Shown: positions 33,919-43,926 of the stretch, piece by piece | How the letters are laid out: each line of letters begins with the position of its first letter | How positions within the stretch are numbered: the stretch's first letter is position 1 | DNA from: Paenibacillus sp. FSL R7-0204 | GTDB lineage: Bacteria; Bacillota; Bacilli; Paenibacillales; Paenibacillaceae | Length of the DNA stretch: 64,000 nt | Direction: 5' to 3' | Assembly (NCBI RefSeq): GCF_038002225.1 | Contig: NZ_JBBOCA010000001.1 | Coordinates: forward strand, 4,526,001-4,590,000 | The notes under the pieces: generated by a model | Told to the model about the DNA's origin: nothing | Database searches by the model: none | The model's input: the letters and a program-made list of their open reading frames with translations, nothing else | Made by a program: the position numbers and the translations under genes

Positions 33919-35575
33919 GGCTGTCCTCCTCAGCCCTGCTATTCTTGCGGATTAACGGGGGGAGCTGCTCCTCATGACCGGTCGTTAGCAGCATGTAGTG
34001 CGGCATTTCCCCGCGCATCTCCGCCGGCGGCATATCCGGCCCGATCAGCCAGAGCGGCATTCTGAACAGCGTGTCCTTTTGCCCTTTAATGGAGAGCGGC
34101 ACGAAGGGGAAGAGATAAGGAACACCGAAGGATCTCAGGCTGCTCATATGTGCCACCAGCAGGATCAGGCCCAGAGTAATTCCATAGAAGCCGAATATAC
34201 TGGCCATGATCAGAAAAGCAAACCGGATAATTCTCCCGGCAATCGCCAGGTTGTACGCCGGAAGGGCAAAGCTGGCAATTCCGGTCAACGCCACTACGAT
34301 GACCATGATGGGCGTAATTATTCCGGCCTCTACCACTGCCGTGCCCAGGATAAGTGCACCGACCACAGAGACCGTCTGCCCGATGGCGCGCGGCATGCGC
34401 ACCCCGGCTTCACGCAGAATCTCAAATGCCGTCTCCATCAAGAGCAGCTCCACAAAGGCCGGGAAGGGTACATTCTCCCGCTGGGAGAGCAAATTGATCA
34501 GCAGCGTCGTCGGAATCATCTCATAATGATAAGTGGTCAGCGCGAGATAGACCGAAGGACCCAGAATCAGAACGAGGAAGCTCAAGTAACGGACCAGCCG
34601 CATCAATATGGAAATGTCGAACCGCTGGGAATAATCCTCGGCAGATTGAAAAAACTGCGTAAACACCGCCGGAAGAATCAGCACAAACGGCGTGCCGTCC
34701 ACAATAATAACCACCCGGCCTTCGAGCAGATTGCCTGCAGCCACATCCGGCCGTTCTGAGTTGTAGATCGTCGGAAATGGGGTGAATGTCTTGTCCTGAA
34801 TTAATTCCTCAATGTACCCGGATTCCAGAATCTCATTGATGACAATCTTGTTCAGCCGGTCTCTGGCTTCGCGGATCAGATCCTCCCCCGCAATCCCTTC
34901 CATATACATCAGCGCCACATGGGTATGGGTCTCGGAGCCGATCTTCATGACTTCCAGGCGCAGCTTGGCAGATTTAATTCTGCGGCGGATCAGCGAGATG
35001 TTCGTGGCCACCGACTCGACGAACCCGTCCTTCGGCCCCCGGACCACGAGCTGGGAGGAAGGCTCACTGACCGCCCGCTGCTCCCCGCCCCTGGTCCCGC
35101 ACAGAATTGCTGCCCGGCAGCCCTCCAGCAGAATTGCAGTGTCCCCAGACAGAATAGCGAGCATAATTCCCTTCCAATCCTCCTGGAGCTCCGCGTCACC
35201 TATCTCCATAGCACGGCTAAGGATCCGCTGCGGGAGCGCAGCATCCTCCCGCGGACTGTCAGCACCTCCAGCCGAGCCGTCAGGGAACAGCTCCTCTGTA
35301 TGATTCAGCAGCGAGCCGAGCACGAATTCATTCACAGCCGCAGGGTCCGACAGTCCGCTCAGATGAACAGCGGCCGCTTCCAAGCGGCGTTCTCCCCCGA
35401 TCTGGATTCTGCGGATCAGGAGATCCGGACTGCCGCCAAGCTCCGTCTGAATGTGGAGCAGACTTTGGGCGACCGTATCCGCGAGGCCCAAGGCAACACC
35501 GCCCTGCGGCTGTCCCGGTCCCGGTGCTGTATCTGCTCCCGCATTTTTCGACTTTCGGTTTGCCCCAGACTTCAT
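33908..35575 (-). CDS. GerAA-type spore germination protein
   Basis: A 555-residue GerA family subunit. The N-terminal soluble domain has GDTAILLEG and SQLVVRGPKDGFVESVATNI, and the membrane part has EGRVVIIVDGTPFVLILPA and the PFPAFVELLLMETAFEILREAG segment conserved in the family. GerAA subunits oligomerise into an ion channel that opens during germination. GGAGG lies seven bases before the ATG. First gene of the A-C-B operon, which is not part of this chromosomal block in B. subtilis. Confidence 0.95.
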   Translation of the reverse strand: MKSGANRKSKNAGADTAPGPGQPQGGVALGLADTVAQSLLHIQTELGGSPDLLIRRIQIGGERRLEAAAVHLSGLSDPAAVNEFVLGSLLNHTEELFPDGSAGGADSPREDAALPQRILSRAMEIGDAELQEDWKGIMLAILSGDTAILLEGCRAAILCGTRGGEQRAVSEPSSQLVVRGPKDGFVESVATNISLIRRRIKSAKLRLEVMKIGSETHTHVALMYMEGIAGEDLIREARDRLNKIVINEILESGYIEELIQDKTFTPFPTIYNSERPDVAAGNLLEGRVVIIVDGTPFVLILPAVFTQFFQSAEDYSQRFDISILMRLVRYLSFLVLILGPSVYLALTTYHYEMIPTTLLINLLSQRENVPFPAFVELLLMETAFEILREAGVRMPRAIGQTVSVVGALILGTAVVEAGIITPIMVIVVALTGIASFALPAYNLAIAGRIIRFAFLIMASIFGFYGITLGLILLVAHMSSLRSFGVPYLFPFVPLSIKGQKDTLFRMPLWLIGPDMPPAEMRGEMPHYMLLTTGHEEQLPPLIRKNSRAEEDSRDE

Positions 35576-35609
35576 CTCCGCTCCTCCTCCCTGATTTCAT
35601 ACAGGATTC

Positions 35610-35639
35610 TATTATTCGCGGATATGTCTGCCATTATTC
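35610..35639 (-). promoter_or_regulatory. possible forespore (SigG-type) promoter of the ger operon
   Basis: The minus strand has GAATAA (35639-35634), a 16-base spacer and GAATAATA (35617-35610), close to the SigF/SigG pattern G.ATA - CATnnTA. Spacing and the -10 first base are not ideal, so low confidence. Confidence 0.3.
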
Positions 35640-35683
35640 GGCTTTCCTTTCGTACTCCAGCTCCATACCGGCTCTGAATTACA

Positions 35684-35717
35684 TAAAAAAACCCCTGCAT
35701 TAGGTATGCAGGGGTTT
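35684..35717 (-). terminator. intrinsic terminator after dapF
   Basis: On the minus strand AAACCCCTGCAT and ATGCAGGGGTTT form a perfect stem with a five-base loop followed by a run of seven T. Confidence 0.93.
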
Positions 35718-35743
35718 GCAAATAGTTATATGGGAATCAAAAA

Positions 35744-36580
35744 TCAGATATCCACCGAGCCGGTGTATACCACCTGGGCAGGGCCGGTCATATACACATG
35801 ATTATCGTCCTCGTTCCATTCGATGAACAAGTCGCCGCCCTTCAGGCTGATAATCGCCGAGCGGTCCGTCACTCCGTTCAGCACGGAGGAGACCAGCGTC
35901 GCGCAGGCACCTGTGCCGCAGGCCAGGGTAGGACCGGCACCGCGTTCCCAGACGCGCATGTCTACATGGCTGCGGTTAACGACGGTGGCGAATTCCACGT
36001 TTACTTTACGCGGGAAGAGCGGATGAACCTCAAGCTTCGGCCCCCACGTAGTGAGATCGAACGACACCGCATCGTCCACATAAATGACCGCATGTGGATT
36101 GCCCATAGAAACTGCGGTGAACCGGAACGCTGTGCCGTCCGCTTCAATCGGCTGGTCCAGCACAGGCTCCGCGTCGATCGCTACAGGAATCTGCGGTCCG
36201 GACAGGACCGGCTCGCCCATATCGACCGTTACACTCTCCACGATCCCGTCCTTAACCTTCAGGGAGACCTTCTGTTCTCCGGCGCCAATCGTCTCAATGA
36301 CAATCTGCTCCGATTCCACCAGACCATGCTCATATACATATTTGGATACACAGCGGATCGCATTGCCGCATTGCTCAGCCTCGGAGCCATCGGAGTTCAT
36401 GATACGCATCATGTAGTCGCCGCGCTGCGAAGGGAGAATGTACACCAGTCCGTCTGCGCCGATGCCGAAGAACCGGTTGCACAGCATAACGGCCAGCTCC
36501 GGGGCATTGCCCGGCAGCTCATCCTCGCCGAATACGATAATAAAATCATTGCCCAAACCGTGCATTTTAGTAAATTCCAT
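35744..36580 (-). CDS. dapF: diaminopimelate epimerase
   Basis: About 278 residues. It starts MEFTKMHGLGNDFI, and both catalytic cysteines are present in EQCGNAIRC and ACGTGACAT. It converts LL- to meso-diaminopimelate for peptidoglycan and lysine. The ATG at 36580 is chosen because GGAG lies about 11 bases upstream and the family starts with this sequence; the GTG four codons earlier overlaps the ribosome site. Monocistronic: a terminator follows, and the upstream ATPase gene is 116 bases away. Confidence 0.96.
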   Translation of the reverse strand: MEFTKMHGLGNDFIIVFGEDELPGNAPELAVMLCNRFFGIGADGLVYILPSQRGDYMMRIMNSDGSEAEQCGNAIRCVSKYVYEHGLVESEQIVIETIGAGEQKVSLKVKDGIVESVTVDMGEPVLSGPQIPVAIDAEPVLDQPIEADGTAFRFTAVSMGNPHAVIYVDDAVSFDLTTWGPKLEVHPLFPRKVNVEFATVVNRSHVDMRVWERGAGPTLACGTGACATLVSSVLNGVTDRSAIISLKGGDLFIEWNEDDNHVYMTGPAQVVYTGSVDI

Positions 36581-36696
36581 TGTCAGGTCCACTCCTAATA
36601 AGTAAGATCAGCTATTTCCACATTCCTGATTCATCATAAACCAAGCTTCTCAGTGAAACCAGCATACCTTATAGGAGTCGGGTGACGCTATTGATT

Positions 36697-39507
36697 TTAT
36701 GCTGAAAACTTTGTACTTTTTATCATCTGGCGTCCGCCGCTGCGGCTGCGATTCTTCTTGCCGCCCCAGACGCTGCCCGCTCCCATCAGGAAGGTCGGGA
36801 TTCCGGCCATCACCAGCACCAGGCACCATTCACGGAAGCTGAGCGGAACAGTCTTGAACACCGGCTGAAGCACGGGCAGATACATAACAGCCAGCATTAA
36901 GAGTACAGAGGACAGGACCGCCAGGACCAGATATCTGTTCTGGAACGGATTCCGGTAGAAGACCGAGCGCGAGCTGCGGCAGTCGAACACATGAATGAGC
37001 TGGGCCATCACAAGGGTAGCAAAAGCAACCGACTGCGCGCGGATTAACTGCTGCGCACTGCCTGGATCAATCCGCAGCGTGAGCCAGAAAGCGGCCAGCG
37101 TACAGAGGCCGATCAGCAGCCCGCGGCTGACAATCTTCCAGCCTAACCGCCGGGCAAAGATGTTTTCTTTCGCACCGCGCGGCTTGTGCTCCATCAGATC
37201 CTTCTCCGGCTGGTCTACGCCCAACGCCATTGCAGGCAAGCCGTCTGTAACCAGATTAACCCACAGAATCTGGATCGGCACCAGCGGCAGCGGCAACCCA
37301 AGCATCATGGCGAAGAACATGGTCAGAATCTCGCCGACATTCGAGGCCAGCAGATACCGGATGAACTTGCGGATATTCTCGTAGATATTCCGCCCCTCTT
37401 CAATGGCAGCCACGATGGTCGAGAAGTTATCGTCTCCAAGGACCAGGGCCGAAGCCTCCTTCGTCACATCCGTGCCGGTGATTCCCATCGAGATCCCGAT
37501 ATCTGCGGCCTTAATTGCAGGCGCATCGTTTACTCCATCGCCGGTCATCGCTACGACATGGCCGTGGCGCTGCAGCGACTTGACGATCCGCAGCTTATGC
37601 TCCGGAGATACCCTGGCATAGACGAAGACATTATCGGAGACCTTATCCAGTGCATCATCGTCCATCCGGCTAAGCTGGCTGCCGGTCAGGACCGTACCGC
37701 CGCGCTGCAGAATGCCGAGTTGATGGGCAATAGCCTCTGCCGTTGTCCCATGGTCGCCAGTAATCATGACTGTCTTGATGCCTGCCCGGCGGGTCACGCT
37801 GATTGCATCGCGTACTTCCTTGCGCGGCGGATCGATCATCCCGGCCAGACCCACGAAGACAAGCTGGCTCTCCGCTTCCTTCTCGCTGCCGGCCGTTTCA
37901 CCGCTCCGCAGATCGCGGTAAGCCATCCCGAGCACACGCAGCGCGCCGGAAGCCATCTGTTCATTAGCATCCAGCACCTTCTGGCGCAAGGTCGGCGTGC
38001 AGGGCACGACTCCGCCCTCCCACAGCATATACGTGCAGCAATTCAAGAGCACATCGGGTGCGCCTTTGGTGCAGATCATCCGGCCGCCGGGGTGATTCAC
38101 AACCACCGACATCAGCTTGCGTTCGGAATCGAACGGAAACTCCGTCTCCCGGGTAAAGGTTACGGCAAGTGCCTGGGCAGTTAGTCCCATTTTGGCAGAC
38201 AAAGCGACCAGTGCACCTTCCGTAGGATCGCCCTTCAGTTCCCAGACCGGCTGGGCGTTAGCCGCCTTATCCGCTTCTGCGCCTTTGCCTTTCTTTTTGC
38301 TGCGCGTATCGGGGAAGCTCTCATAAATCTCTGCGTTGCTGCATAATGCACCCACCTGAAGCATGCGCCGGAGACTCTGGTCATTCTTCAGATCAACGGG
38401 CCGGCCCTTCTGGAGCACACTGCCTACCGGGGCATAGCCTTCCCCTGATACCTCAAGGGTCCGTCCGGCGTTCCAGAGCTGGGTGACGGTCATTTTGTTC
38501 TGCGTCAGAGTTCCTGTCTTATCCGAGCAAATCACGGAGGCGCAGCCGAGCGTCTCTACCGAAGGCAGCTTGCGGACAATCGCCTTGCGCTTGATCATCC
38601 GCTGGACACCCAGTGCGAGCGCAATCGTCACAATGGCCGGAAGTCCTTCGGGAATAGCTGCCACCGCCAGACTCACCCCGGCCAGGAACATCGCCGTTGC
38701 CGGCTGACCATGCATAATTCCTGCCAGGACCACAACAATGGTCAGTCCCAGTGAGACGTAGATCAGAATCTTGCCGAGCTGCTCCAGGCGGTGCTGCAGT
38801 GGAGTCTCCTGGGATTCGGTATTCTGGATCAGGTCGGCAATCTTGCCCATCTCGGTAGCCATACCGGTGCGGATGACCACGGCCCGGCCGGTTCCCCGGG
38901 TCACCATCGTACCCATGAAGCCGATATTCTTCTGATCGCCCAGCGGGATGTCTTCGGCATAGATCGCCGAGGCATGCTTGGAGACCGGCAGCGACTCCCC
39001 TGTCAGCGCCGACTCTTCGGCATAGATGCTGCTGCACTGCAGCCAGCGGACATCTGCAGGTATCCGGTCCCCGCTCTCCAGAAGAACTATATCTCCGGGG
39101 ACCAGCATTCTGGCGGGTAGCACCTCCTGCTTCCCGCCGCGCATCACTTTGGCCGTAGGCGCAGAGAGCTGCTTCAGTGCTCTTAACGAACGCTCGGCGC
39201 GGAACTCCTGCACGAATCCGAGTACCCCATTAAGCAGAATAATTGCGATAATCGTAATGGCGTCTAAATATTCGCCGAGCAGGCCGGATACCAGGGTCGC
39301 CCCCATCAGCACCAGTACCATGAAATCCTTGAACTGATTGAGCAGCAGCGTAAAAGGTGATACCCTCTTGCCCTCAGACAGCTCATTGTACCCGCTCTCT
39401 TTGCGTCTTGCGGCGGCGTCCTCGGCGCTTAGCCCCGTTCCCGGCTGAACGCCGAACATCTCCTGCAGCTCCTCTGCACCGAGCCGGTGCCAGCTTTTTT
39501 GTTCCAT
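36697..39507 (-). CDS. calcium-translocating P-type ATPase (YloB/PMR1 type)
   Basis: About 936 residues. Domains in order: N-terminal cation ATPase domain ([14 protein letters not shown]), actuator domain with the TGES motif ([10 protein letters not shown]), phosphorylation site [13 protein letters not shown] near residue 328, nucleotide-binding KGAPDVLL, hinge [18 protein letters not shown], then C-terminal membrane helices. PEGLPAIV in M4 and [10 protein letters not shown] in M6 are Ca2+-site motifs, so it should export Ca2+. The nucleotide domain carries a Lys/Ala-rich insertion ([16 protein letters not shown]). The start [10 protein letters not shown] is preferred over an in-frame start 24 codons earlier. 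Divergent from rqcH. Confidence 0.94.
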   Translation of the reverse strand: MEQKSWHRLGAEELQEMFGVQPGTGLSAEDAAARRKESGYNELSEGKRVSPFTLLLNQFKDFMVLVLMGATLVSGLLGEYLDAITIIAIILLNGVLGFVQEFRAERSLRALKQLSAPTAKVMRGGKQEVLPARMLVPGDIVLLESGDRIPADVRWLQCSSIYAEESALTGESLPVSKHASAIYAEDIPLGDQKNIGFMGTMVTRGTGRAVVIRTGMATEMGKIADLIQNTESQETPLQHRLEQLGKILIYVSLGLTIVVVLAGIMHGQPATAMFLAGVSLAVAAIPEGLPAIVTIALALGVQRMIKRKAIVRKLPSVETLGCASVICSDKTGTLTQNKMTVTQLWNAGRTLEVSGEGYAPVGSVLQKGRPVDLKNDQSLRRMLQVGALCSNAEIYESFPDTRSKKKGKGAEADKAANAQPVWELKGDPTEGALVALSAKMGLTAQALAVTFTRETEFPFDSERKLMSVVVNHPGGRMICTKGAPDVLLNCCTYMLWEGGVVPCTPTLRQKVLDANEQMASGALRVLGMAYRDLRSGETAGSEKEAESQLVFVGLAGMIDPPRKEVRDAISVTRRAGIKTVMITGDHGTTAEAIAHQLGILQRGGTVLTGSQLSRMDDDALDKVSDNVFVYARVSPEHKLRIVKSLQRHGHVVAMTGDGVNDAPAIKAADIGISMGITGTDVTKEASALVLGDDNFSTIVAAIEEGRNIYENIRKFIRYLLASNVGEILTMFFAMMLGLPLPLVPIQILWVNLVTDGLPAMALGVDQPEKDLMEHKPRGAKENIFARRLGWKIVSRGLLIGLCTLAAFWLTLRIDPGSAQQLIRAQSVAFATLVMAQLIHVFDCRSSRSVFYRNPFQNRYLVLAVLSSVLLMLAVMYLPVLQPVFKTVPLSFREWCLVLVMAGIPTFLMGAGSVWGGKKNRSRSGGRQMIKSTKFSA

Positions 39508-39698
39508 AACTAATCTTTCCCCTCCCGGTCGTTTCTTGACTTCCGGCGGCGCACAGCTTTTCCACCTGTTCATGTCCAAGTGTATTCATGGTCGTCCCAA
39601 AATATCACCGCATCTAGTTTTCTCCTTTTGCGCGAACCGGTAAAAGTGTGGCATCATAGAGGGAGTACTTCATTATCAGGCGACAGGAGAACTTTATC

Positions 39699-41585
39699 AT
39701 GGCATTAGACGGCATTGTTACCCAAGCGATCGTGCATGAGCTTCAGCCCTTCATCGGTGCACGCATCGGCAAAATATATCAACCCAGCACACATGACCTC
39801 ATCTTCACCCTGCGCGGTGCGGGCGGCGGCGGCAAGCTGCTGCTGTCGGCAAACCCGACCTACCCCCGGCTGCACCTGACCGAGAGAAGCAGCATCAACC
39901 CGGCGGAAGCACCGATGTTCTGCATGCTGATGCGCAAGCATTGTGAAGGCGGCACCATCGAGAGCATTACCCAGGTGGGACTTGAGCGGATTATTCATAT
40001 CACCGTCAGAACCCGGGATGAGCTGGGAGATGTCTCCGCTAAAAAAATCATCATCGAGCTGATGGGACGCCACAGCAACATCATTCTGACCGAGCTGGCC
40101 ACGGGGACGATTATCGACGGCATTCATCATGTCACACCTTCGATCAGCAGCTACCGGGTCGTTATGCCGGGTGCGGCTTATACCCAGCCGCCGCAGCAGC
40201 ATAAGCTGAATCCCCTGCAGATCAGCCAGTCCGATTTCCTGACCCTGCTGGCCTCAGCAGAGGAAGCGGCCCGCTACGCCGCCGAGCATCCGCAGGAGCC
40301 GGAGGAGGATATGATCGAGGGCGAGATCGCAGCATTGCTGGCCTCGCTTGAGGCCCCGCAGGCTGACGGCTCCGGCGGCCCTGCCCCTTCAGCCGATCCG
40401 GCCGGCTGGCTGGTCCACGCCTTCAGCGGCCTGAGTCCGCTGATCGCCGGGGAGATCCTCCACCGGTACAAGGAGATAGGCGGAGAAGCTGAGGATTTCA
40501 GCAGCGTGATGGATATGCCCGAACAGCTCTGGAACGCCTTCCAATCCGTCATGGAGCCGGTCAGCAAGCAGGAATTCGCTCCGGTCACTGGCTGGAACGC
40601 CAAGAGCAAGCCGGTCTTCTCGGCCATTCCGCTGAAGCTGATGAGCGGGAATGTGAAGCATTACAGCTCCATAAGCCTGTGCCTGGAGGATTATTATGGG
40701 GACAAGGCGGAGAAGGACACCGTTAAGCAGCGGGTCAGCGACCTGATCCGCTTCCTCAGCAACGAGCGCAGCAAGAACATCAAGAAGCTGGCCAACCTGC
40801 AAAAGGATCTGAACGAAGCCGAGGATGCAGACCAGTTCCGCATCTGGGGCGAGCTGCTGTTCGCTTCCCTGCACACCGTGAACAAAGGCGACAAGCAAGC
40901 AAAACTAGTAAACTACTATGATGAGAATCAGGCAGAGATTACCGTTCCGCTTGATCCGCTGCTAAGCCCTACGGACAATGCGCAGCGGTATTTCAAGAAA
41001 TATAACAAGTACAAGAACAGCCTGCGGGTAATCGGCGAGCAGGTCCAGAAGACACACGAAGAGATCGCCTATATGGAACTTCTGCTCCAGCAATTGGCCC
41101 ATGCCTCACTGAATGACATCGAGGAGATCCGTGATGAGCTGGTCGGCCAAGGCTACTTACGCGACCGCAGCAAGAAAGGCAAGAAGAAAAAGAAGGCTGC
41201 CAGACCCACGCTGCAGGTATTCACTTCCTCTGAAGGGGTGGACATCTATGTCGGCAAAAACAATCTGCAGAACGAATATGTCACCAACCGGCTCGCTTCA
41301 CCGAACGATACCTGGCTGCATACCAAGGATATTCCCGGCTCGCACGTGGTCATCCGCAGTGAGGAGTTCGGCGATGCCACCCTGGAGGAAGCCGCCCAGC
41401 TCGCCGCCTACTTCAGCCAGGCCAAGCAATCCAGCAGCGTGCCGGTGGACTGCACCCTGATCCGTTACGTACGCAAACCAAGCGGAGCCAAGCCGGGCTT
41501 CGTCATCTACGATCATCAGCGCACACTGTTCGTCACGCCGGATGAAGAGCGGATCAAGCAGCTGCCGAATGTGCTGCGGAGTTAG
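39699..41585 (+). CDS. rqcH: Rqc2 homolog RqcH (NFACT family, YloA)
   Basis: A 628-residue protein. The N-terminal NFACT-N domain has MALDGIVTQAIVHEL, GRIGKIYQP-like ARIGKIYQPS and LMGRHSNIIL. Helix-hairpin and coiled-coil segments follow (FLSNERSKNIKKLANLQKDL), then the Lys-rich KKGKKKKKA and the NFACT-R domain (YVGKNNLQNEYVT, WLHTKDIPGSHVVI). RqcH binds stalled 50S subunits and adds alanine tails to incomplete chains. AGGAG lies nine bases before the ATG. It is also annotated as a fibronectin-binding protein in older records. Confidence 0.95.
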   Translation: MALDGIVTQAIVHELQPFIGARIGKIYQPSTHDLIFTLRGAGGGGKLLLSANPTYPRLHLTERSSINPAEAPMFCMLMRKHCEGGTIESITQVGLERIIHITVRTRDELGDVSAKKIIIELMGRHSNIILTELATGTIIDGIHHVTPSISSYRVVMPGAAYTQPPQQHKLNPLQISQSDFLTLLASAEEAARYAAEHPQEPEEDMIEGEIAALLASLEAPQADGSGGPAPSADPAGWLVHAFSGLSPLIAGEILHRYKEIGGEAEDFSSVMDMPEQLWNAFQSVMEPVSKQEFAPVTGWNAKSKPVFSAIPLKLMSGNVKHYSSISLCLEDYYGDKAEKDTVKQRVSDLIRFLSNERSKNIKKLANLQKDLNEAEDADQFRIWGELLFASLHTVNKGDKQAKLVNYYDENQAEITVPLDPLLSPTDNAQRYFKKYNKYKNSLRVIGEQVQKTHEEIAYMELLLQQLAHASLNDIEEIRDELVGQGYLRDRSKKGKKKKKAARPTLQVFTSSEGVDIYVGKNNLQNEYVTNRLASPNDTWLHTKDIPGSHVVIRSEEFGDATLEEAAQLAAYFSQAKQSSSVPVDCTLIRYVRKPSGAKPGFVIYDHQRTLFVTPDEERIKQLPNVLRS

Positions 41586-41610
41586 GGCTCCAGTTAAATG
41601 TGCAACCACA

Positions 41611-41801
41611 TTGGGCTCGCGCAAAGGTAATTTGCACATTGTATGCAGAAAACCGAACAGCAATGGGTTCGCTCAAGGCGCATGGGCCAAATGTGTGCGG
41701 AAAACAGCATACATCAGGCTCGCTCAAGGCGCATGGGCCAATTGTATGCGGAAAACAGCATACAATGGGTTCGCTCAAGGCGCGTGGGCCAATTGTATGC
41801 G
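41611..41801. repeat. 51-bp tandem repeat array
   Basis: Three clear units start at 41662, 41713 and 41764, each containing CTCGCTCAAGGCGC or TTCGCTCAAGGCGC, then GGGCCAA and TGTATGCGGAAAACAGCATAC; a degenerate fourth unit precedes them from about 41611. The unit is 51 bases (17 codons), so several frames on both strands remain open and spell repeated peptides such as GFAQGAWANCMRKTAY and TIGPCALSEP. I do not call these genes: no ribosome site precedes them. The 376 bases between rqcH and the PHP gene hold only this, a terminator and a short simple repeat. Confidence 0.85.
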
Positions 41802-41860
41802 TAGCAGGTGGTTTCCTCTTACTGATCATGCGCTTTACTAACATTAAGGATTGCTCCTAC

Positions 41861-41911
41861 CAAAAAACCTCCGTCCTGTAGCGCCTGCGCTAAGGGTCGG
41901 AGGTTTTTTGG
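41861..41911. terminator. bidirectional terminator between rqcH and the PHP gene
   Basis: CCAAAAAACCTCCG and CGGAGGTTTTTTGG form a long stem around a GC-rich inner hairpin, with A and T runs on both sides. Confidence 0.9.
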
Positions 41912-41942
41912 TCTTGTGTCTTGTGTCTTGTGTCTTGTGTCT
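41912..41942. repeat. 7-bp simple tandem repeat (TCTTGTG)
   Basis: Four consecutive copies of TCTTGTG, with a decayed fifth after an interruption. It lies between the terminator and the PHP gene stop. Confidence 0.85.
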
Positions 41943-41961
41943 TATTTCTTGTGTCCTGCGG

Positions 41962-42873
41962 TCAGCCTCTAGCAGCCTTAAGCTGCTCCAGCACAGCGGC
42001 AGGCACACTTACACTGCCGATATCCCCGTGGAAAACAACACCCTGCCGTGCACCATGGAAATCGGAGCCGCCGGTTACCCGGAGGCCAAATTCCGCAGCC
42101 AGCACAAGGTAGCGCTCATGCTCTGCCGGTCCATGGTCGGAATGATATACTTCGATGCCGTCCAGATCACATTGCTCCACGATACTGCGCACCAGAGCGT
42201 CATCCCCGTAGATTCCCGGATGCGCAAGCACCGCTGCACCGCCTGCTTCACGAATCCACTCGCAGGCTGTCCCCGGTGTAATGCGCGGAGGCGAGACAAA
42301 AGCCGCCGCCCCTTCGCCCAGATACTTGTCGAAGGCATCCCGCATATCCACGGCTGCACCCAGCCGCACCAGCTCATCCGCGATGTGCGGCCGGCCGATG
42401 CTCTCATCAGGCTTCAGCTCCCGGCCCAGCCCTGCTACTACCTGCTCCAGGGTGATCGCAATGCCCAGTCCGCGCAGCTTCTCCAGAATTGCTTCATTCC
42501 GCCCAAGCCGGGTTCCCCGTTGCTCCTCCAGGCGGGACAACAGCAGTTCCTGCTCTATGTCAATATAGTAACCGAGGACATGGATCTCCTTGCCGCCCTG
42601 CCGTGTGCTGATCTCAACACCGGGAACCACAGTAATCCCGTACTGCTTGCCTGCTTCCAGCGCTTCAGCTACACCGCTGACTGTATCATGGTCAGTAATG
42701 GCTACCGCTGCCAATCCGGCCTCATAGCCAAGCCGTACATTCTCAGCAGGCGGCTGCATGCCGTCTGAGGCCTGGGTATGGGTGTGAAGGTCGCATCTGC
42801 CGGCTGGTTCAGCAAGACCCGCTGTAACTAGCTCTGCCTCAGATTTACCGTTATAACTTTTGTTTTCTGTCAT
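41962..42873 (-). CDS. PHP domain phosphoesterase (YciV/RNase AM-like)
   Basis: About 303 residues. The PHP metal-binding motifs are complete: CDLHTHTQASDG, AITDHDT, VPGVEIST, VLAHPG and GGSDFHGA near the end. The layout, with an insertion between motifs III and IV, matches the YciV/TrpH family, which hydrolyses 3',5'-nucleoside bisphosphates or short RNA 5' ends. The ATG at 42873 has GGAGG six bases upstream; the ATG seven codons earlier overlaps no site. Monocistronic. Confidence 0.92.
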   Translation of the reverse strand: MTENKSYNGKSEAELVTAGLAEPAGRCDLHTHTQASDGMQPPAENVRLGYEAGLAAVAITDHDTVSGVAEALEAGKQYGITVVPGVEISTRQGGKEIHVLGYYIDIEQELLLSRLEEQRGTRLGRNEAILEKLRGLGIAITLEQVVAGLGRELKPDESIGRPHIADELVRLGAAVDMRDAFDKYLGEGAAAFVSPPRITPGTACEWIREAGGAAVLAHPGIYGDDALVRSIVEQCDLDGIEVYHSDHGPAEHERYLVLAAEFGLRVTGGSDFHGARQGVVFHGDIGSVSVPAAVLEQLKAARG

Positions 42874-42941
42874 GGAATGCCTCCGTTCTTTCAATTAAGT
42901 TCATGCGCTTTCCTATACATATACGCAGTTGTTCCTATCTG

Positions 42942-43841
42942 TTACTGTCCGCCGGCATGCTGGCGCAGGAAGCTCAGGAAGGTTACCGCCGAGATCGGCA
43001 GCAAGGTCGATTTCAGATGAATGGCATAGAATTGCCGCTTGAAAGAGGCATCCGTCAGGTTGACAATTTTCAGCAGGCCGAGCGCCACTTCATGCTTGAC
43101 CGAGGAGGTCGAGATGATCGTAATCCCCAGCCCCGCCTCTACCGCCGACTTCACCGCCCCGGTACTGCCCAGCTCCATCACAATCTGCATCGCCGCAGGA
43201 TCAAGTCCGTTAGCCTCAAACTGCTCCTCCATCACCCGCCGTGTGCCCGAGCCGCGCTCACGCAGCACGAACGGATAGGCGAGTGCCTGCGCCAGCGTCA
43301 CTTCCGACTGACCCGCCAGCGGATGCTCATGGGGCACGATCAGCTTCAGCTCATCGCCCATTACCGGTTCAATTACCATGTCCGGATGGGAGACCGGTGC
43401 TTCAATCAGCCCGAAATTGAGCTGATGCTTATGAATCTCATCCATAATCTGTGAAGTGTTCATCACCTTCATCATAATCGAGATATTCGGATATTCCTTG
43501 CCGAAGGGCCCCAGCAGGCGGGGAAGCACATATTCGCCGATGGTCAGGCTGGCTCCGAGCATCAAGCGGCCCTCCAGCATTTGGGTGAAGGCTGACATCG
43601 CCTGATCCGTCTCCCGCATCAGCTGCATGCTGCGCACCGCGAACGGCATCAGTGTCAGGCCAGCCTCGGTGAGTATGATTTTTTTGGTGGAGCGGTCGAA
43701 CAGCTTGGTTCCGAAATAGTCCTCCAGCGCCTGAATCTGCATCGTCACCGCAGGCTGGGTCATATGCAGAGTCTGTGCCGCCGCCGAGAAGCTTCCCCGT
43801 TCAGACACGGTATAGAAAATATGAAGCTGATGAAAATTCAT
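42942..43841 (-). CDS. LysR family transcriptional regulator
   Basis: A 299-residue regulator. The N-terminal winged helix has FHQLHIFYTVSERGSFSAAA and MTQPAVTMQIQALEDYFG; the effector domain follows from about residue 90 with GASLTIGEYVLPRLL and FVLRERGSGTRRVMEE. That last motif is typical of the CysL/CbbR/YwfK branch, whose members respond to sulfur or carbon metabolites; the target here is unknown. It is not divergent from an obvious target operon: its upstream neighbour is on the same strand and separated by a terminator. Confidence 0.9.
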   Translation of the reverse strand: MNFHQLHIFYTVSERGSFSAAAQTLHMTQPAVTMQIQALEDYFGTKLFDRSTKKIILTEAGLTLMPFAVRSMQLMRETDQAMSAFTQMLEGRLMLGASLTIGEYVLPRLLGPFGKEYPNISIMMKVMNTSQIMDEIHKHQLNFGLIEAPVSHPDMVIEPVMGDELKLIVPHEHPLAGQSEVTLAQALAYPFVLRERGSGTRRVMEEQFEANGLDPAAMQIVMELGSTGAVKSAVEAGLGITIISTSSVKHEVALGLLKIVNLTDASFKRQFYAIHLKSTLLPISAVTFLSFLRQHAGGQ

Positions 43842-43878
43842 ACGTTACTGGCTCCTTCGCTAATTACAGTTGTAGAGC

Positions 43879-43908
43879 AAAAAGGCACGCAGCCCTAAGC
43901 CGCATGCC
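43879..43908 (-). terminator. intrinsic terminator upstream of the LysR gene
   Basis: On the minus strand GGCATGCGGC, short loop, GCTGCGTGCC with two mismatches, then TTTTT. It ends the transcript of the 44364 gene. Confidence 0.7.
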
Positions 43909-43926
43909 TCCCTCGTTCAAAGTACC

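Noticed and set aside
41542..41881. Repeat peptides as possible genes on both strands of the tandem array
   Set aside because: No ribosome binding site, and the frames stay open only because the unit length is a multiple of three.
41851..42768. A 305-codon open frame on the plus strand across the PHP gene
   Set aside because: It is the antisense shadow of the PHP phosphoesterase, which has complete metal-binding motifs; the plus frame has no ribosome site or family resemblance.
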